A DNA stretch of 64,000 nt, taken from NCBI RefSeq assembly GCF_015694725.1, contig NZ_JADQDQ010000002.1, positions 372,001-436,000 on the forward strand, given 5' to 3'. Numbering within the stretch: position 1 is the first letter of the stretch; every line of letters starts with the position of its first letter. A program made the translations under genes and the position numbers. This DNA is from Hymenobacter jeongseonensis (lineage in GTDB: Bacteria; Bacteroidota; Bacteroidia; Cytophagales; Hymenobacteraceae). Below are positions 16,937 to 25,427 of this stretch, piece after piece. A model generated the notes under the pieces. It saw nothing but the letters and a program-made list of their open reading frames with translations. It was not told the origin of the DNA and did not search any database.

Positions 16937-18823
16937 TTACCGGTACCCCGCGGCCTGCAGCGCAAACAGCTCGGCGTAGCGCCCGCCTTTCGCCAGCAGG
17001 TCTTCGTGCGAACCGATTTCCACAAACTGGCCGTTTTCAATCACCAGAATGCGGTCGGCCATGCGCACCGTGCTGAATCGGTGGCTGATAAGCACGGCCG
17101 TTTTGCCTTTGGTAAGCTCGGCGAAGCGCTGAAAAACTTCGTGCTCGGCGCGGGCGTCCAAGGCGGCGGTGGGCTCATCAAGAATGAGCAGTTGGGCATC
17201 GCGCATATAAGCCCGGCCGAGGGCAATTTTCTGCCACTCGCCGCCGCTCAAGTCCACGCCGCCGTTGAAGCGCCGGCCAATCATTTGGTCGTAGCCACCT
17301 GGCAGCTTAGCGATGACCGAATCGGCCAAGCTTTGCTGAGCGGCGGTTTCGATGCGGGGCTGGTTCGTGCGTTCCTCGATGCGGCCCACGGCCAGGTTTT
17401 GGCCGGCCGGCAGCTGGAAGCGCACAAAGTCTTGGAAAATGACGCCGATTTCCTGCCGCAACTCGGCGGGGTCGTACTCCCGCAGGTCGTACCCGTCGAG
17501 CAGAATGCGGCCTTCGTTCGGGTCGTACAACCGCGCCAGCAGCTTCACCAACGTGGTTTTGCCGGCGCCGTTCTCTCCTACCAACGCGAGCTTTTCGCCC
17601 GCTTCCAGTTTGAAAGACAGATTACGGATGGCCCATTTTGTACCATTCTTGTACTGAAACCCGACGTTTTCAAACTCGAAACCGTGTTGAATGGGCCGAG
17701 GGAAAGGCCGCGCCGTTTCGCCCGAAACCTTTTGCCGCACAATGCGGGGCCGCAGGGCAAAGAAGTCGAAAAAGTCCTGCAAATACAAGGCCCCATCGGC
17801 CACGGAACTGAAACGACTGAGGATGCCTTCGAGCAAGCCCCGCAGACGGGCGAAGGAGCCGGCCAGAAACGTGAGCTGGCCCAGGGAAATCTGCCCCCCC
17901 ACGGCCCGGGCGATGATGTAGATATAAGCGCCGTAGTAGCCGGCCGCACCAACGGCTGCGAACAGCGTGCCCCAACCGGCCCGGCGCAGCACCAGGCTTT
18001 TATTTTGGCGGTAAAAGTCGTCGGACAACTCCCGGAAGCGGTTTATCAGAAAATCGGAAAGACCGAAAATCTTCACTTCCTTGGCTGTTTCGTCAGAGGC
18101 ACCGGTTTGGCGGAGGTAGTCGAGTTCGCGGCGCTCGGGCGTCCAGGAATGGCTAAGGGAATAGCTGCGCTCGTTGAAGTGAGACTCGCCCAAGAAAGCC
18201 GGCACCACGGCCAGCAGCAGCAACACCAGCAGCCACGGCTGAAAGGCCACCAATCCGCCGCCCAGCAACATGAGTGTCACCATATCCTGACCCTGGCTCA
18301 GCACCTGGCTCATGAGCACGGTGCGGGAGAGGGTTTGGCGGCGGGCGCGCTCCAGCTTGTCATAAAAAGTACTGTCCTCGAACTGGTCCAGGTCCAGCTC
18401 GGCGGCGTGGGCCATGATGCGGATGGAAGACTGATTGGCGAACAGGTCGCCGAGCAGGGAATCGAGCAGGGCCACCCCGCGGCCCAGGGCATCGGTAAGC
18501 AGCACGAGGCCGAACTCCAGCGCCACCAAGGTGAGCACGGGCGTGAGCACCCGCTCCGGGGCCGGTAGTTTGGTAAGCGCCACCACGGCATCGATGATGA
18601 GCTGGCCGACGTAGAGCATGGCCAGCGGCAGGCCCGCCCGCAGCAATCGCAGGGCAATATTGGAAAGCGCCAGCTTCGGGCTGGTCTGCCAGATAAGCTT
18701 GAGAAACGCCGGCAGATTGCGCAGCGCCGATACCCGTTCGCGCACGCTTACGGGGGGCTTGTCGCCGCCACCGCGGGAACTGTTGGGATTTTTGGCGGAA
18801 ATGGTTTTCAGGAAATTAAGCAT
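16937..18823 (-). CDS. ABC exporter half-transporter (fused permease and ATPase)
   Basis: The 628-residue protein has an N-terminal membrane domain (about residues 50-370, several hydrophobic segments) and a C-terminal ATPase. Walker A is GENGAGKTT (about residue 412), the Q-loop is IGVIFQDF, the signature is LSGGEWQKIALGRA, Walker B is LLILDEPTAALD, and the switch His is in LISHRFST. This arrangement is a type IV exporter that should work as a dimer. The substrate (lipid, peptide or drug) cannot be inferred. It is downstream of no obvious partner, and the neighbouring lipoprotein genes start 59 bases away on the same strand. Confidence 0.9.
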   Translation of the reverse strand: MLNFLKTISAKNPNSSRGGGDKPPVSVRERVSALRNLPAFLKLIWQTSPKLALSNIALRLLRAGLPLAMLYVGQLIIDAVVALTKLPAPERVLTPVLTLVALEFGLVLLTDALGRGVALLDSLLGDLFANQSSIRIMAHAAELDLDQFEDSTFYDKLERARRQTLSRTVLMSQVLSQGQDMVTLMLLGGGLVAFQPWLLVLLLLAVVPAFLGESHFNERSYSLSHSWTPERRELDYLRQTGASDETAKEVKIFGLSDFLINRFRELSDDFYRQNKSLVLRRAGWGTLFAAVGAAGYYGAYIYIIARAVGGQISLGQLTFLAGSFARLRGLLEGILSRFSSVADGALYLQDFFDFFALRPRIVRQKVSGETARPFPRPIQHGFEFENVGFQYKNGTKWAIRNLSFKLEAGEKLALVGENGAGKTTLVKLLARLYDPNEGRILLDGYDLREYDPAELRQEIGVIFQDFVRFQLPAGQNLAVGRIEERTNQPRIETAAQQSLADSVIAKLPGGYDQMIGRRFNGGVDLSGGEWQKIALGRAYMRDAQLLILDEPTAALDARAEHEVFQRFAELTKGKTAVLISHRFSTVRMADRILVIENGQFVEIGSHEDLLAKGGRYAELFALQAAGYR

Positions 18824-19055
18824 TGCGGCGAGCGAGGCAAGGTTGGGGCCGGAAGTACAAGGCGGCCGTTTTGGCAGAGGAAAACCGGAGCCGTTCTATC
18901 TTGCCAGGAATTGAACGCATAAGCCCTGTCGTTCTTCAAATCATTGCTTACAACTTCGCGCGGCGCACTCTCCACCACCCGACATAAGCTTAAGTTACGG
19001 CGTCATCTCGGCCACCATTGAACCTGATTTCTCACTCCCGTTTTCCCTCTCCTGC

Positions 19056-19397
19056 ATGAAAGACCGCATCACCGCCATGTTCATTGCCTTCTTCCTGGGC
19101 AGCTTCGGCGGCCAATACTTCTACTTGGGCAAAACCGGCAGGGGCATTGCCTGCCTCCTGCTATTCTGGACGTTTATCCCCTCGCTCATCGGCCTGTACC
19201 ACACCATCGTCTGGCTGATGATGTCGGACGAGGACTTCAACAATGAATACAACCAAGGCCGGACGCCCCCAATGGGCTACACCTATGCGCCCGGCTCCAG
19301 CGTAAGCGACGAACTGGACAAGCTGTTCCGTTTGAAGGAAAAAGGCGCGATTACGGAGCAGGAGTACAACGCCCGCAAGGCGCGGTTGCTGGCCTAA
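19056..19397 (+). CDS. TM2-domain protein with C-terminal SHOCT-like tail
   Basis: The 113-residue protein starts with the TM2 pattern: two membrane helices around LGSFGGQYFYLGKTGRGI and LIGLYHTIVWLMMSDEDF. The C-terminal 30 residues read LDKLFRLKEKGAITEQEYNA, a SHOCT motif (short C-terminal oligomerisation-type helix pair) found in many small membrane proteins. Specific function is not known. It is a single-gene unit on + ahead of the decay zone. Confidence 0.85.
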   Translation: MKDRITAMFIAFFLGSFGGQYFYLGKTGRGIACLLLFWTFIPSLIGLYHTIVWLMMSDEDFNNEYNQGRTPPMGYTYAPGSSVSDELDKLFRLKEKGAITEQEYNARKARLLA

Positions 19398-19468
19398 TAC
19401 TGCCCTTTAGGTCGCCTCACACGCTTTTATCAATCACCGAAGCGGTGCCCTTTTTTATCTTTTAATAG

Positions 19469-19991
19469 GTCTTAGCCGCTTCATACTGCCTCATACTTGC
19501 TTCAATTCAACGGCTATCCCCGCTTCTTTCCGTGGGGTTGCTATTGCTTGCCGGGTGCAGCAAGTCCAGTGACTCAACACTCCCCATCCCATCGGAACGC
19601 GAAGCATTGCTGACTACTCCCAACTGGCATTTTGACGAGCATTACTGAAACCCAAACAACGGCTTCGGGCGCCGTGATAACGAACGATGTGCTGCCTTAT
19701 AACACCATGCAGCCGAGCGCCGATGACGACTTCACCCACTTCAATTCGGACCGGTCGTATTTCCTGAACCAAGGGGCTAGTAAATGCTCTCCTTCCGGCG
19801 CCCAACAAACCACGGTTGGTATCTGGGGCCTCGCAGCCAACGAAACGGAAATTGTTTTCGATCCCAACCAACCTGCCGCGATGCGTTACCGGATACAGGA
19901 GTTGACAACCACGACTTTTTCATTCGTAGAAACTAGCACATCGGTCAGTGGCACAAGGTTCGTTCGAACGACGACGTACACCGTGATATAA
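19469..19991 (+). pseudogene. Frameshifted lipocalin-like lipoprotein
   Basis: Frame 2 reads a signal-peptide-like stretch ending in LLLLAGCSKSSD, then REALLTTPNWHFDEHY and a stop (TGA at 19645). Frame 3 carries on with LTSITETQTTASGAVITN to the natural stop at 19991. Removing one T from the TTTT run at 19630-19633 joins them as NWHLTSITETQTT, which reads well as a lipocalin-like domain, so a single-base insertion broke the gene (or the assembly has an error there). No ATG precedes the signal-peptide part in its frame, only GTG or TTG, so a second lesion at the 5' end is likely. The intact product would have been a lipoprotein of about 160 residues. Confidence 0.72.
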
Positions 19992-20019
19992 AATCGGAAC
20001 AGCCAAACCGGCGCACGTG

Positions 20020-20450
20020 CAGCGCCGCGCAGAATGCCGTCCTCTTGGTCCTAATCCCTTGCCTAGCCTTGTCCCAAACGCCCGTCCCGATGCCCTATCC
20101 ATACGTGCTCAAAGGCGCCGAAAACCCACCCTGGCGAAATCCTACGAGGCCTTCAAGGGGCACAACTTCGAGGGATTGGGGGTGTCGTTGGACCAGGAAA
20201 AAGACCTCGCCAAGTGGGCCCAGGCCATCGCCGACAACCGCATGCCCTAGACGCAGGTCTCGGACTTGCGCGCCTTTGACAGCCCGTGGCGTGTCAATAC
20301 AGATTGAAGGCCATTCCCCATAACTTTCTCGTCGACCCCAGCGGACACATCGTGGCCTCCAACCTGCGCGGGAAGCAGTTGGCCACCCCACCACCATGGC
20401 CAAGCTTATTAAACAAGGGCACTTCGGTTGTTGCAAGTCGCAAAGGCTAT
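20020..20450 (+). pseudogene. TlpA/thioredoxin-like gene, multiply broken and internally deleted
   Basis: Three frames together spell a decayed TlpA-type thiol oxidoreductase. Frame 2 gives a signal peptide and VLKG (LALSQTPVPMPYPYVLKG). A one-base shift in CCCACCC near 20127 moves to frame 1: NPTLAKSYEAFKGHNFEGLG and SLDQEKDLAKW, ending in TAG at 20248-20250 where family proteins have Trp. After VNTD a further shift leads to frame 3: LKAIPHNFLVDPSGHIVASN. Another shift near 20388 would continue as TTMAKLIK. The CxxC active site and most of the DUF4369-like N-terminus are missing: the VLKG end of the signal region joins directly to text that normally follows the CxxC. This gene cannot make an active enzyme. 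Confidence 0.8.
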
Positions 20451-20556
20451 TCCTACGAAGCGCAAGGGGGAAGAAGCCGTCAGTATATGTTGGCGACTTC
20501 TCTCGCGTTTGTCGTTTTATTTTAATCTTCTTGAAAGTAATCTACCAGATGCCGCA

Positions 20557-21777
20557 TTAGTCCTCTTTGTCTTCGGCCGGTGGGCCCAGCACCTTGATTT
20601 TGTCGGTCTTGCGCAGGCCGCTGAGGACTTCCACGTTGATACCGTCGGACAGGCCCGTTTTGACCAGCCGCTTCTGAAACTGCTGGGGCCCGGTTTCTAC
20701 TTCCACAAACACGCTGTCTTTGTTCACCTTGCCAAACTGCAGCAGGCTTTCGCGGATGGCCAGCACGTCTTCGCGGCGGCCCAGCACGATGTCGCCATTG
20801 GCCGAGTAGTTAGCCCGCAGGAACTGCCCCGGCTGCAGCTTGACCTTGGCGCGCACCAAGAATTTGGTAGCCCCTTCCTCCACCACGCCTTTGGGGGCAA
20901 TGTATTCGAGGGTGGCGGGAAACGTCTGGTTTTCCAGCGCCCCCACGGTCAAGTTCAGGGCCATGCCCTCTCTGATTTTGCCCACTTCACTTTCGTCCAC
21001 TTTGCCTTCAAAAATCAGGCTCTTCATGTCGGCCACCGTTGCAATGGTGGTGCCTTCGTTGAAATTATTGCGCTCCACTACCGACGAGCCCTCCTTCACG
21101 GGCACATCGAGCAACAGGCCGGTGATGGTGGAGCGCACCGAATTGGAAGCGCCGCCGGTGTTGCGCGAGGCCCCGCGCTGGGCAATCTGCAAATCGTTCT
21201 GGGCCGCATCCAGGGACTGCTGCTTGGCCCGGAAATCGGCCACGAAGCGGTTGTATTCCTGCTCCGCAATAACTTTCTGCTCAAACAGGGTACGCTGACG
21301 GTCCAGCTCCACACGGCTGGTTTGCAGGGCAATGCGGGCCGCCTGGATGCTGTTTTGCGCCGCGTTGACGTTGCCGGCATTGGCTACCGTGCGGATGCGC
21401 GCAATCAGCTGGCCCTGCTGAATGGGCTGGCCGGCTTCCACAAACAGCTCATCCACAATGCCCGACACCTGGGGCTTGATTTGTACTTCCCGCCGCGGCA
21501 CAATGCTGCCCGTGGCCACGGTTTTCTTCACGATGTCCGTCACCACGGGGGTTTCGGTTTTGTACGTGACGGGGTCGGCGTTGGCTTGGCGGTAGAAGTA
21601 GCGGGCCAGCCACCCAAACCCGGCCAGCAGCCCCAGCAGCAGCAGCCCCCACAGCACCCGGCTCAGGGTAATGATACGCCGGCCGGGCGGGGGCACGGGG
21701 GCGTACGGCTCCGAAACGGGGGGCGGCGGGGCGGGCGGAGCCTGAACCAGGGGTTCGGCAAGCATGTCGTTTTTCAT
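20557..21777 (-). CDS. HlyD/MacA-like periplasmic adaptor
   Basis: The 406-residue protein has a Pro-rich cytoplasmic N-terminus, one membrane segment (about residues 36-55, VLWGLLLLGLLAGFGWLARY), and then the adaptor pattern: a lipoyl-type half GSIVPRREVQIKPQVSGIVD, a long coiled coil around residues 140-210, and the beta-barrel part GEFLRANYSANGDIVL. It should link an inner-membrane ABC transporter to an outer-membrane channel. It is the last gene of a four-gene operon transcribed from 25056, with the ATPase and two permeases. No TolC-like gene lies in the window. Confidence 0.9.
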   Translation of the reverse strand: MKNDMLAEPLVQAPPAPPPPVSEPYAPVPPPGRRIITLSRVLWGLLLLGLLAGFGWLARYFYRQANADPVTYKTETPVVTDIVKKTVATGSIVPRREVQIKPQVSGIVDELFVEAGQPIQQGQLIARIRTVANAGNVNAAQNSIQAARIALQTSRVELDRQRTLFEQKVIAEQEYNRFVADFRAKQQSLDAAQNDLQIAQRGASRNTGGASNSVRSTITGLLLDVPVKEGSSVVERNNFNEGTTIATVADMKSLIFEGKVDESEVGKIREGMALNLTVGALENQTFPATLEYIAPKGVVEEGATKFLVRAKVKLQPGQFLRANYSANGDIVLGRREDVLAIRESLLQFGKVNKDSVFVEVETGPQQFQKRLVKTGLSDGINVEVLSGLRKTDKIKVLGPPAEDKED

Positions 21778-21819
21778 AGCAACAGTCTCTAGGTGGAAGG
21801 ATAAGTGCGGAATGGTGGG

Positions 21820-23061
21820 TTACTCGTCTTTCAGCGCCACAACGGGCTGCACCCGGGCGGCAATGGTGGCGGGCAGCAGTCCCGCCAGGGCGCCGGCGCC
21901 CACCAGCAGCGCCACCGCCAGCAGGGCCACGCCCACGTCAACCTGCGGATTGGCAAAAAAGCTAATGTCCTCGCCTTCAATCATGGCACTGATGCCGGCC
22001 ATTAGGGCCGTGCCGCCCAGCAAGCCCACCAGGCCCGCCGCCGCCGTCAGCACAATACTTTCCTGCACAATCAGGCTCACGATGCTGCCCGGCGTGGCCC
22101 CCAGCGCCTTGCGGATGCCAATTTCCTTGGTCCGTTCCTTCACCACAATGAGCATGATGTTGCTCACCCCGATGATGCCCGCCAAAATGGTGCCGATGCT
22201 GACCAGCCAGCTAAAGGCCGTGATGCCCGAAAACAACCCCTGCACGCGGGCAAACTCCTCTTCCACGTTGGCCGACCCCAAGGCGCGGTCGTCCGTGGGG
22301 GCCACTTTGTGCTGGCGACCCAGCACCTGCTTGGCTTTGGTCTCGACGATGGAGGCCGGGGTGCCCGTCAAGGGGATAAAGGCGAAGTAGTCGACTTGAT
22401 TGGTTTGGTTGAAGGCCACCTGCAGCGTAGTCAGGGGCACAATGATGGTTTGGCCGTTGCGCTCTGCCTCTTCCGCTTTGCCCGTGCCCTTGAACACGCC
22501 CACCACCTGAAAATAACTCCCTTTGATGTTGATGTAACGGCCCAGCGGGTTGGCTTGGCCAAAAAGCACGTCCAGCACCCGGTCGCCAATAACGGCGACT
22601 TTGCGCCGCCCCGTGATGTCCATGGTGTTGATGAACCGGCCGCTCGTCAGGTTGACGGCCTGCACCGCGGGGTAGCCCGGGTACTCGCCATTGACGGAAA
22701 ACGACGCGTTTTTGGTCCCGTACTGCACCGTGAACGTGCCATGCAGCGAGGCGCGCGGCAGCACCAGCGCCGCCTCGGGCACTTCGCGTTCCAGCGCCGT
22801 CACATCGTCGTTGGTGAACTGCAGCCGGCGGCCGGCTTTCAGCCCCATGTAAGGCACGCTGGTGCGCTGCGACCACACAAAGACCGAGTTTTTGGCGACG
22901 TCAAACTCCTTCTCCACGCCATTGCGGAAGCCTTTGCCCGCCGCCAGCAGCACCGCCAGCATGAAGATGCCCCAAAACACTCCGAACGCCGTCAGGCCCG
23001 TGCGCAGCTTGTGCCGCTGCACCGTGCCGAGGATTTCCTGCCATTTATCAAGGTCAAACAT
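21820..23061 (-). CDS. MacB-like ABC permease, FtsX fold (2 of 2)
   Basis: The 413-residue permease has one N-terminal membrane segment (about residues 20-40), a large periplasmic MacB-PCD domain, and three C-terminal helices. The conserved text near the third helix is GIIGVSNIMLIVVKERTKEI and GIRKALGATPGSI, the usual FtsX/MacB cytoplasmic loop. It closely resembles the permease encoded just upstream (shared GLTAFGVFWGIFML near residue 25). Two related permeases with one ATPase suggest a heterodimer. Export substrate is unknown. Confidence 0.9.
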   Translation of the reverse strand: MFDLDKWQEILGTVQRHKLRTGLTAFGVFWGIFMLAVLLAAGKGFRNGVEKEFDVAKNSVFVWSQRTSVPYMGLKAGRRLQFTNDDVTALEREVPEAALVLPRASLHGTFTVQYGTKNASFSVNGEYPGYPAVQAVNLTSGRFINTMDITGRRKVAVIGDRVLDVLFGQANPLGRYINIKGSYFQVVGVFKGTGKAEEAERNGQTIIVPLTTLQVAFNQTNQVDYFAFIPLTGTPASIVETKAKQVLGRQHKVAPTDDRALGSANVEEEFARVQGLFSGITAFSWLVSIGTILAGIIGVSNIMLIVVKERTKEIGIRKALGATPGSIVSLIVQESIVLTAAAGLVGLLGGTALMAGISAMIEGEDISFFANPQVDVGVALLAVALLVGAGALAGLLPATIAARVQPVVALKDE

Positions 23062-23088
23062 GACTGCCGGGAGTTAGCAACGGTGGAT

Positions 23089-24330
23089 TTAATCAGCCCG
23101 CAACGCTTCAATGGGTTTGATGTTTGCCGCTTTGGTAGCGGGCACTAAGCCCGCCACGGCGCCCGCCACCACCAGCAGCACAATAGCGCTGATGGCCACG
23201 GTCAGGTTCACTTCCGGGCGGTCGAAGTAGGAGGTCGTCCCTCCTGCTTTCTCCAATGCGTAGCGAATGCCATCAAGCACTGCCACCCCGGCCAGCAGGC
23301 CCAGGTAGCCCGCCAGCGCGGTTATCACCACCGATTCCTGCACTATCATGCTCACGATGCTGAATGGCGTGGCCCCCAAAGCTTTGCGCACCCCGATTTC
23401 GCGGGTGCGCTCCTGCACAATGATGAGCATGATGTTGCTCACGCCCACCACGCCGGCCACCAGCGTCAGTACCCCAATAACAGACACAAACAGCTTGATG
23501 CCCAAGAACAAGCCTTGAAACCGCTGCACCTCCTCCTCGTTGTTGTTCAGGTTTAGGGCCTGCTTATCGGCCGGGTCGAACTGGTGCCGGCGGGCCAGCA
23601 GCAGGCGCACCTGGTCGGCCAGGTCTTTCACGGGCAAGCCGCTGCGGGTGGTCAGGCCCAGCAGGTGCACTTGGTTGTATTGATTAAACGTGGTTTGGAA
23701 CGTGCTGAATGGCACGTAGGCGCGCTCCTCGTTGCGGCCCTGGTTTTGGGTTGTCGTGAAGATGCCCACTACCCGGAAATACACCCCTTTGATGCGCACG
23801 TACTGGCCCACCGCCGGCTCGTCGCCAAACAGCACCTTGCGGACTTTTTCGCCCATCACCAGCACTTTGCGTTGCTCAGCCAGGTCGAGAGGGCTCAGCA
23901 AGCGGCCTTGCTTCAACTCCTCGCCGTTGATAACGAAGAATTCTCCATTGGCCCCAAACACCTGATACGAGCCGTTTTTGGTGCCCCGCTCAATGGTGTA
24001 CTCGCCCGAGAGCCGGTTGCGGGGCGCCACCAGTTCCACGCCGTCGATGCTGCGGCGCACGGCTTCCATGTCCGTATTCGAAAGCTTGATTTCGCGGCCC
24101 GGTTTCATGCCCTGCCACGGCAGCGAGGTCTTCCCGCCGCTCACAAACAAGCTGTTGCGTGCCGTGGCGCCAAACTCTTTGAAGATGCCGTTTTCCATGC
24201 CCTTGCCCGCTCCCAGCAACAGCACCAGCATGAAGATGCCCCAAAACACTCCAAACGCCGTCAGACCCGTGCGCAGCTTGTTGCGGCGCATGGTGTCGAG
24301 GATTTCCTGCCATTTATCGAGGTCGAACAT
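23089..24330 (-). CDS. MacB-like ABC permease, FtsX fold (1 of 2)
   Basis: This is the second 413-residue MacB-type permease, with the same layout: a first helix after MFDLDKWQEIL, a periplasmic domain from about residue 45 to 270, and a three-helix C-terminal region holding VVGVSNIMLIIVQERTREIG and VRKALGATPFSI. It starts 12 bases after the ATPase gene and ends 27 bases before its paralogue. The equal length and shared first 20 residues of the pair point to gene duplication. It is expected to pair with the neighbouring permease. Confidence 0.9.
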   Translation of the reverse strand: MFDLDKWQEILDTMRRNKLRTGLTAFGVFWGIFMLVLLLGAGKGMENGIFKEFGATARNSLFVSGGKTSLPWQGMKPGREIKLSNTDMEAVRRSIDGVELVAPRNRLSGEYTIERGTKNGSYQVFGANGEFFVINGEELKQGRLLSPLDLAEQRKVLVMGEKVRKVLFGDEPAVGQYVRIKGVYFRVVGIFTTTQNQGRNEERAYVPFSTFQTTFNQYNQVHLLGLTTRSGLPVKDLADQVRLLLARRHQFDPADKQALNLNNNEEEVQRFQGLFLGIKLFVSVIGVLTLVAGVVGVSNIMLIIVQERTREIGVRKALGATPFSIVSMIVQESVVITALAGYLGLLAGVAVLDGIRYALEKAGGTTSYFDRPEVNLTVAISAIVLLVVAGAVAGLVPATKAANIKPIEALRAD

Positions 24331-24342
24331 CGCACAGGAGCG

Positions 24343-25056
24343 TTAGGTAGCCAGCAGGTGGCGGGGTTGCTCAGACAGCTCTTCGGTTTCGTCGCTCACA
24401 ATGCGGCCGTCGCGCACCCGCACCATCCGGTCGGTTTGGGCGGCGATGTCGTGCTCGTGGGTCACGATGACGACCGTCATCCCGGCGCGGTTCACCTGCT
24501 TGAAAATGTCCATCACCTCCTGAGTAGTTTGGGTGTCGAGGGCTCCGGTGGGCTCGTCGGCCAGAATTAGCTTGGGCTGGCTAATGAGGGCCCGGGCAAT
24601 GGCCACGCGCTGTTTCTGGCCGCCGCTCAGCTCCGAGGGCAGGTGGGTAGCCCAATCGCGCAGGCCCACCCGGTCGAGGTATTCCAGGGCGCGGCGGTTG
24701 CGTTCGCGCCGGCCCACTTGCTGGTAATACAGGGGCAGCGCCACGTTTTCCATGGCGTTTTTGAAGCCCAGCAGGTTGAAGGACTGAAACACAAAGCCCA
24801 AAAACCGATTGCGATACTGCGCCGCCCGGGCCTGCGACATGCTGCGGTCGATGCGCGTGCCAGCCAAAAAGTAACTGCCCGCGTCAAAGTCGTCGAGCAT
24901 GCCCAGGATATTAAGCAAGGTACTTTTGCCCGAGCCCGAGGAGCCCATAATGCTCACCAGCTCCCCTTCCCGCACGTGCATATCGATGCCCTTGAGCACT
25001 TCGAGGCGGTGGGCCCCCACGGCGTAGCTTTTGCGAATGCCCTCCAGTTTAATCAT
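24343..25056 (-). CDS. MacB/LolD-type ABC transporter ATPase
   Basis: The 237-residue ATPase has Walker [10 protein letters not shown] (about residues 38-46), the Q-loop [12 protein letters not shown], signature [15 protein letters not shown], Walker [13 protein letters not shown] and the switch His in VIVTHEHD. The LFQ...NLL and ADEPTGALD text is typical of the MacB/LolD group that powers mechanotransmission across the envelope rather than transport in the membrane. It is the first gene of the operon with two permeases and an adaptor. The spacer to the divergent M16 peptidase gene (371 bases) presumably holds the promoters. Confidence 0.93.
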   Translation of the reverse strand: MIKLEGIRKSYAVGAHRLEVLKGIDMHVREGELVSIMGSSGSGKSTLLNILGMLDDFDAGSYFLAGTRIDRSMSQARAAQYRNRFLGFVFQSFNLLGFKNAMENVALPLYYQQVGRRERNRRALEYLDRVGLRDWATHLPSELSGGQKQRVAIARALISQPKLILADEPTGALDTQTTQEVMDIFKQVNRAGMTVVIVTHEHDIAAQTDRMVRVRDGRIVSDETEELSEQPRHLLAT

Positions 25057-25427
25057 GGCCGTAGATAAAGCGCGAGAGATGCTCTATTCCTGCCCTTCGT
25101 TGCCCAGGGACGAGTTCCCAAGCATTGTCCGCAGTTAGGCCCCATCCGCGGGGCTTGATGGCAGCAAGTGGAAAATTGCAAAGCAACAGGGACTCCGCGC
25201 GTGAAACAGAGGCACTAATTTAAGAAAATATAAAAAGTAAAAAAGCTGAAGTAGAGCAAACTAAATCCGCTCGTCGGGGCACGGCAAATGCGAAGCCAAA
25301 TGTGGTTGGGGAAGCCCTCGTAAAGCGGCGGTTGGTCAAACCCCTACTTTCTCGTTTCCGCTCGTTCTGCGGATAAGCACTACTATTGCTTTTCTTCTCT
25401 CGACCATTCCTTACTTTCCTCCGGACG
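25057..25427. other. Divergent intergenic region (MacB operon / M16 peptidase)
   Basis: No gene is seen in these 371 bases. The middle part (about 25205-25260) is AT-rich and reads AAGAAAATATAAAAAG, unlike the surrounding high-GC DNA, so it probably holds divergent promoters. TACTATTG at 25381-25388 is one base off the Bacteroidota -7 box TAnnTTTG and lies about 40 bases before the M16 start; this is only a weak match. Confidence 0.5.

Noticed and set aside
17006..18568. About 520-residue + strand frame opposite the ABC exporter
   Set aside because: The exporter on the minus strand has all ABC motifs; the opposite frame is Gly/Gln/His-rich shadow text.
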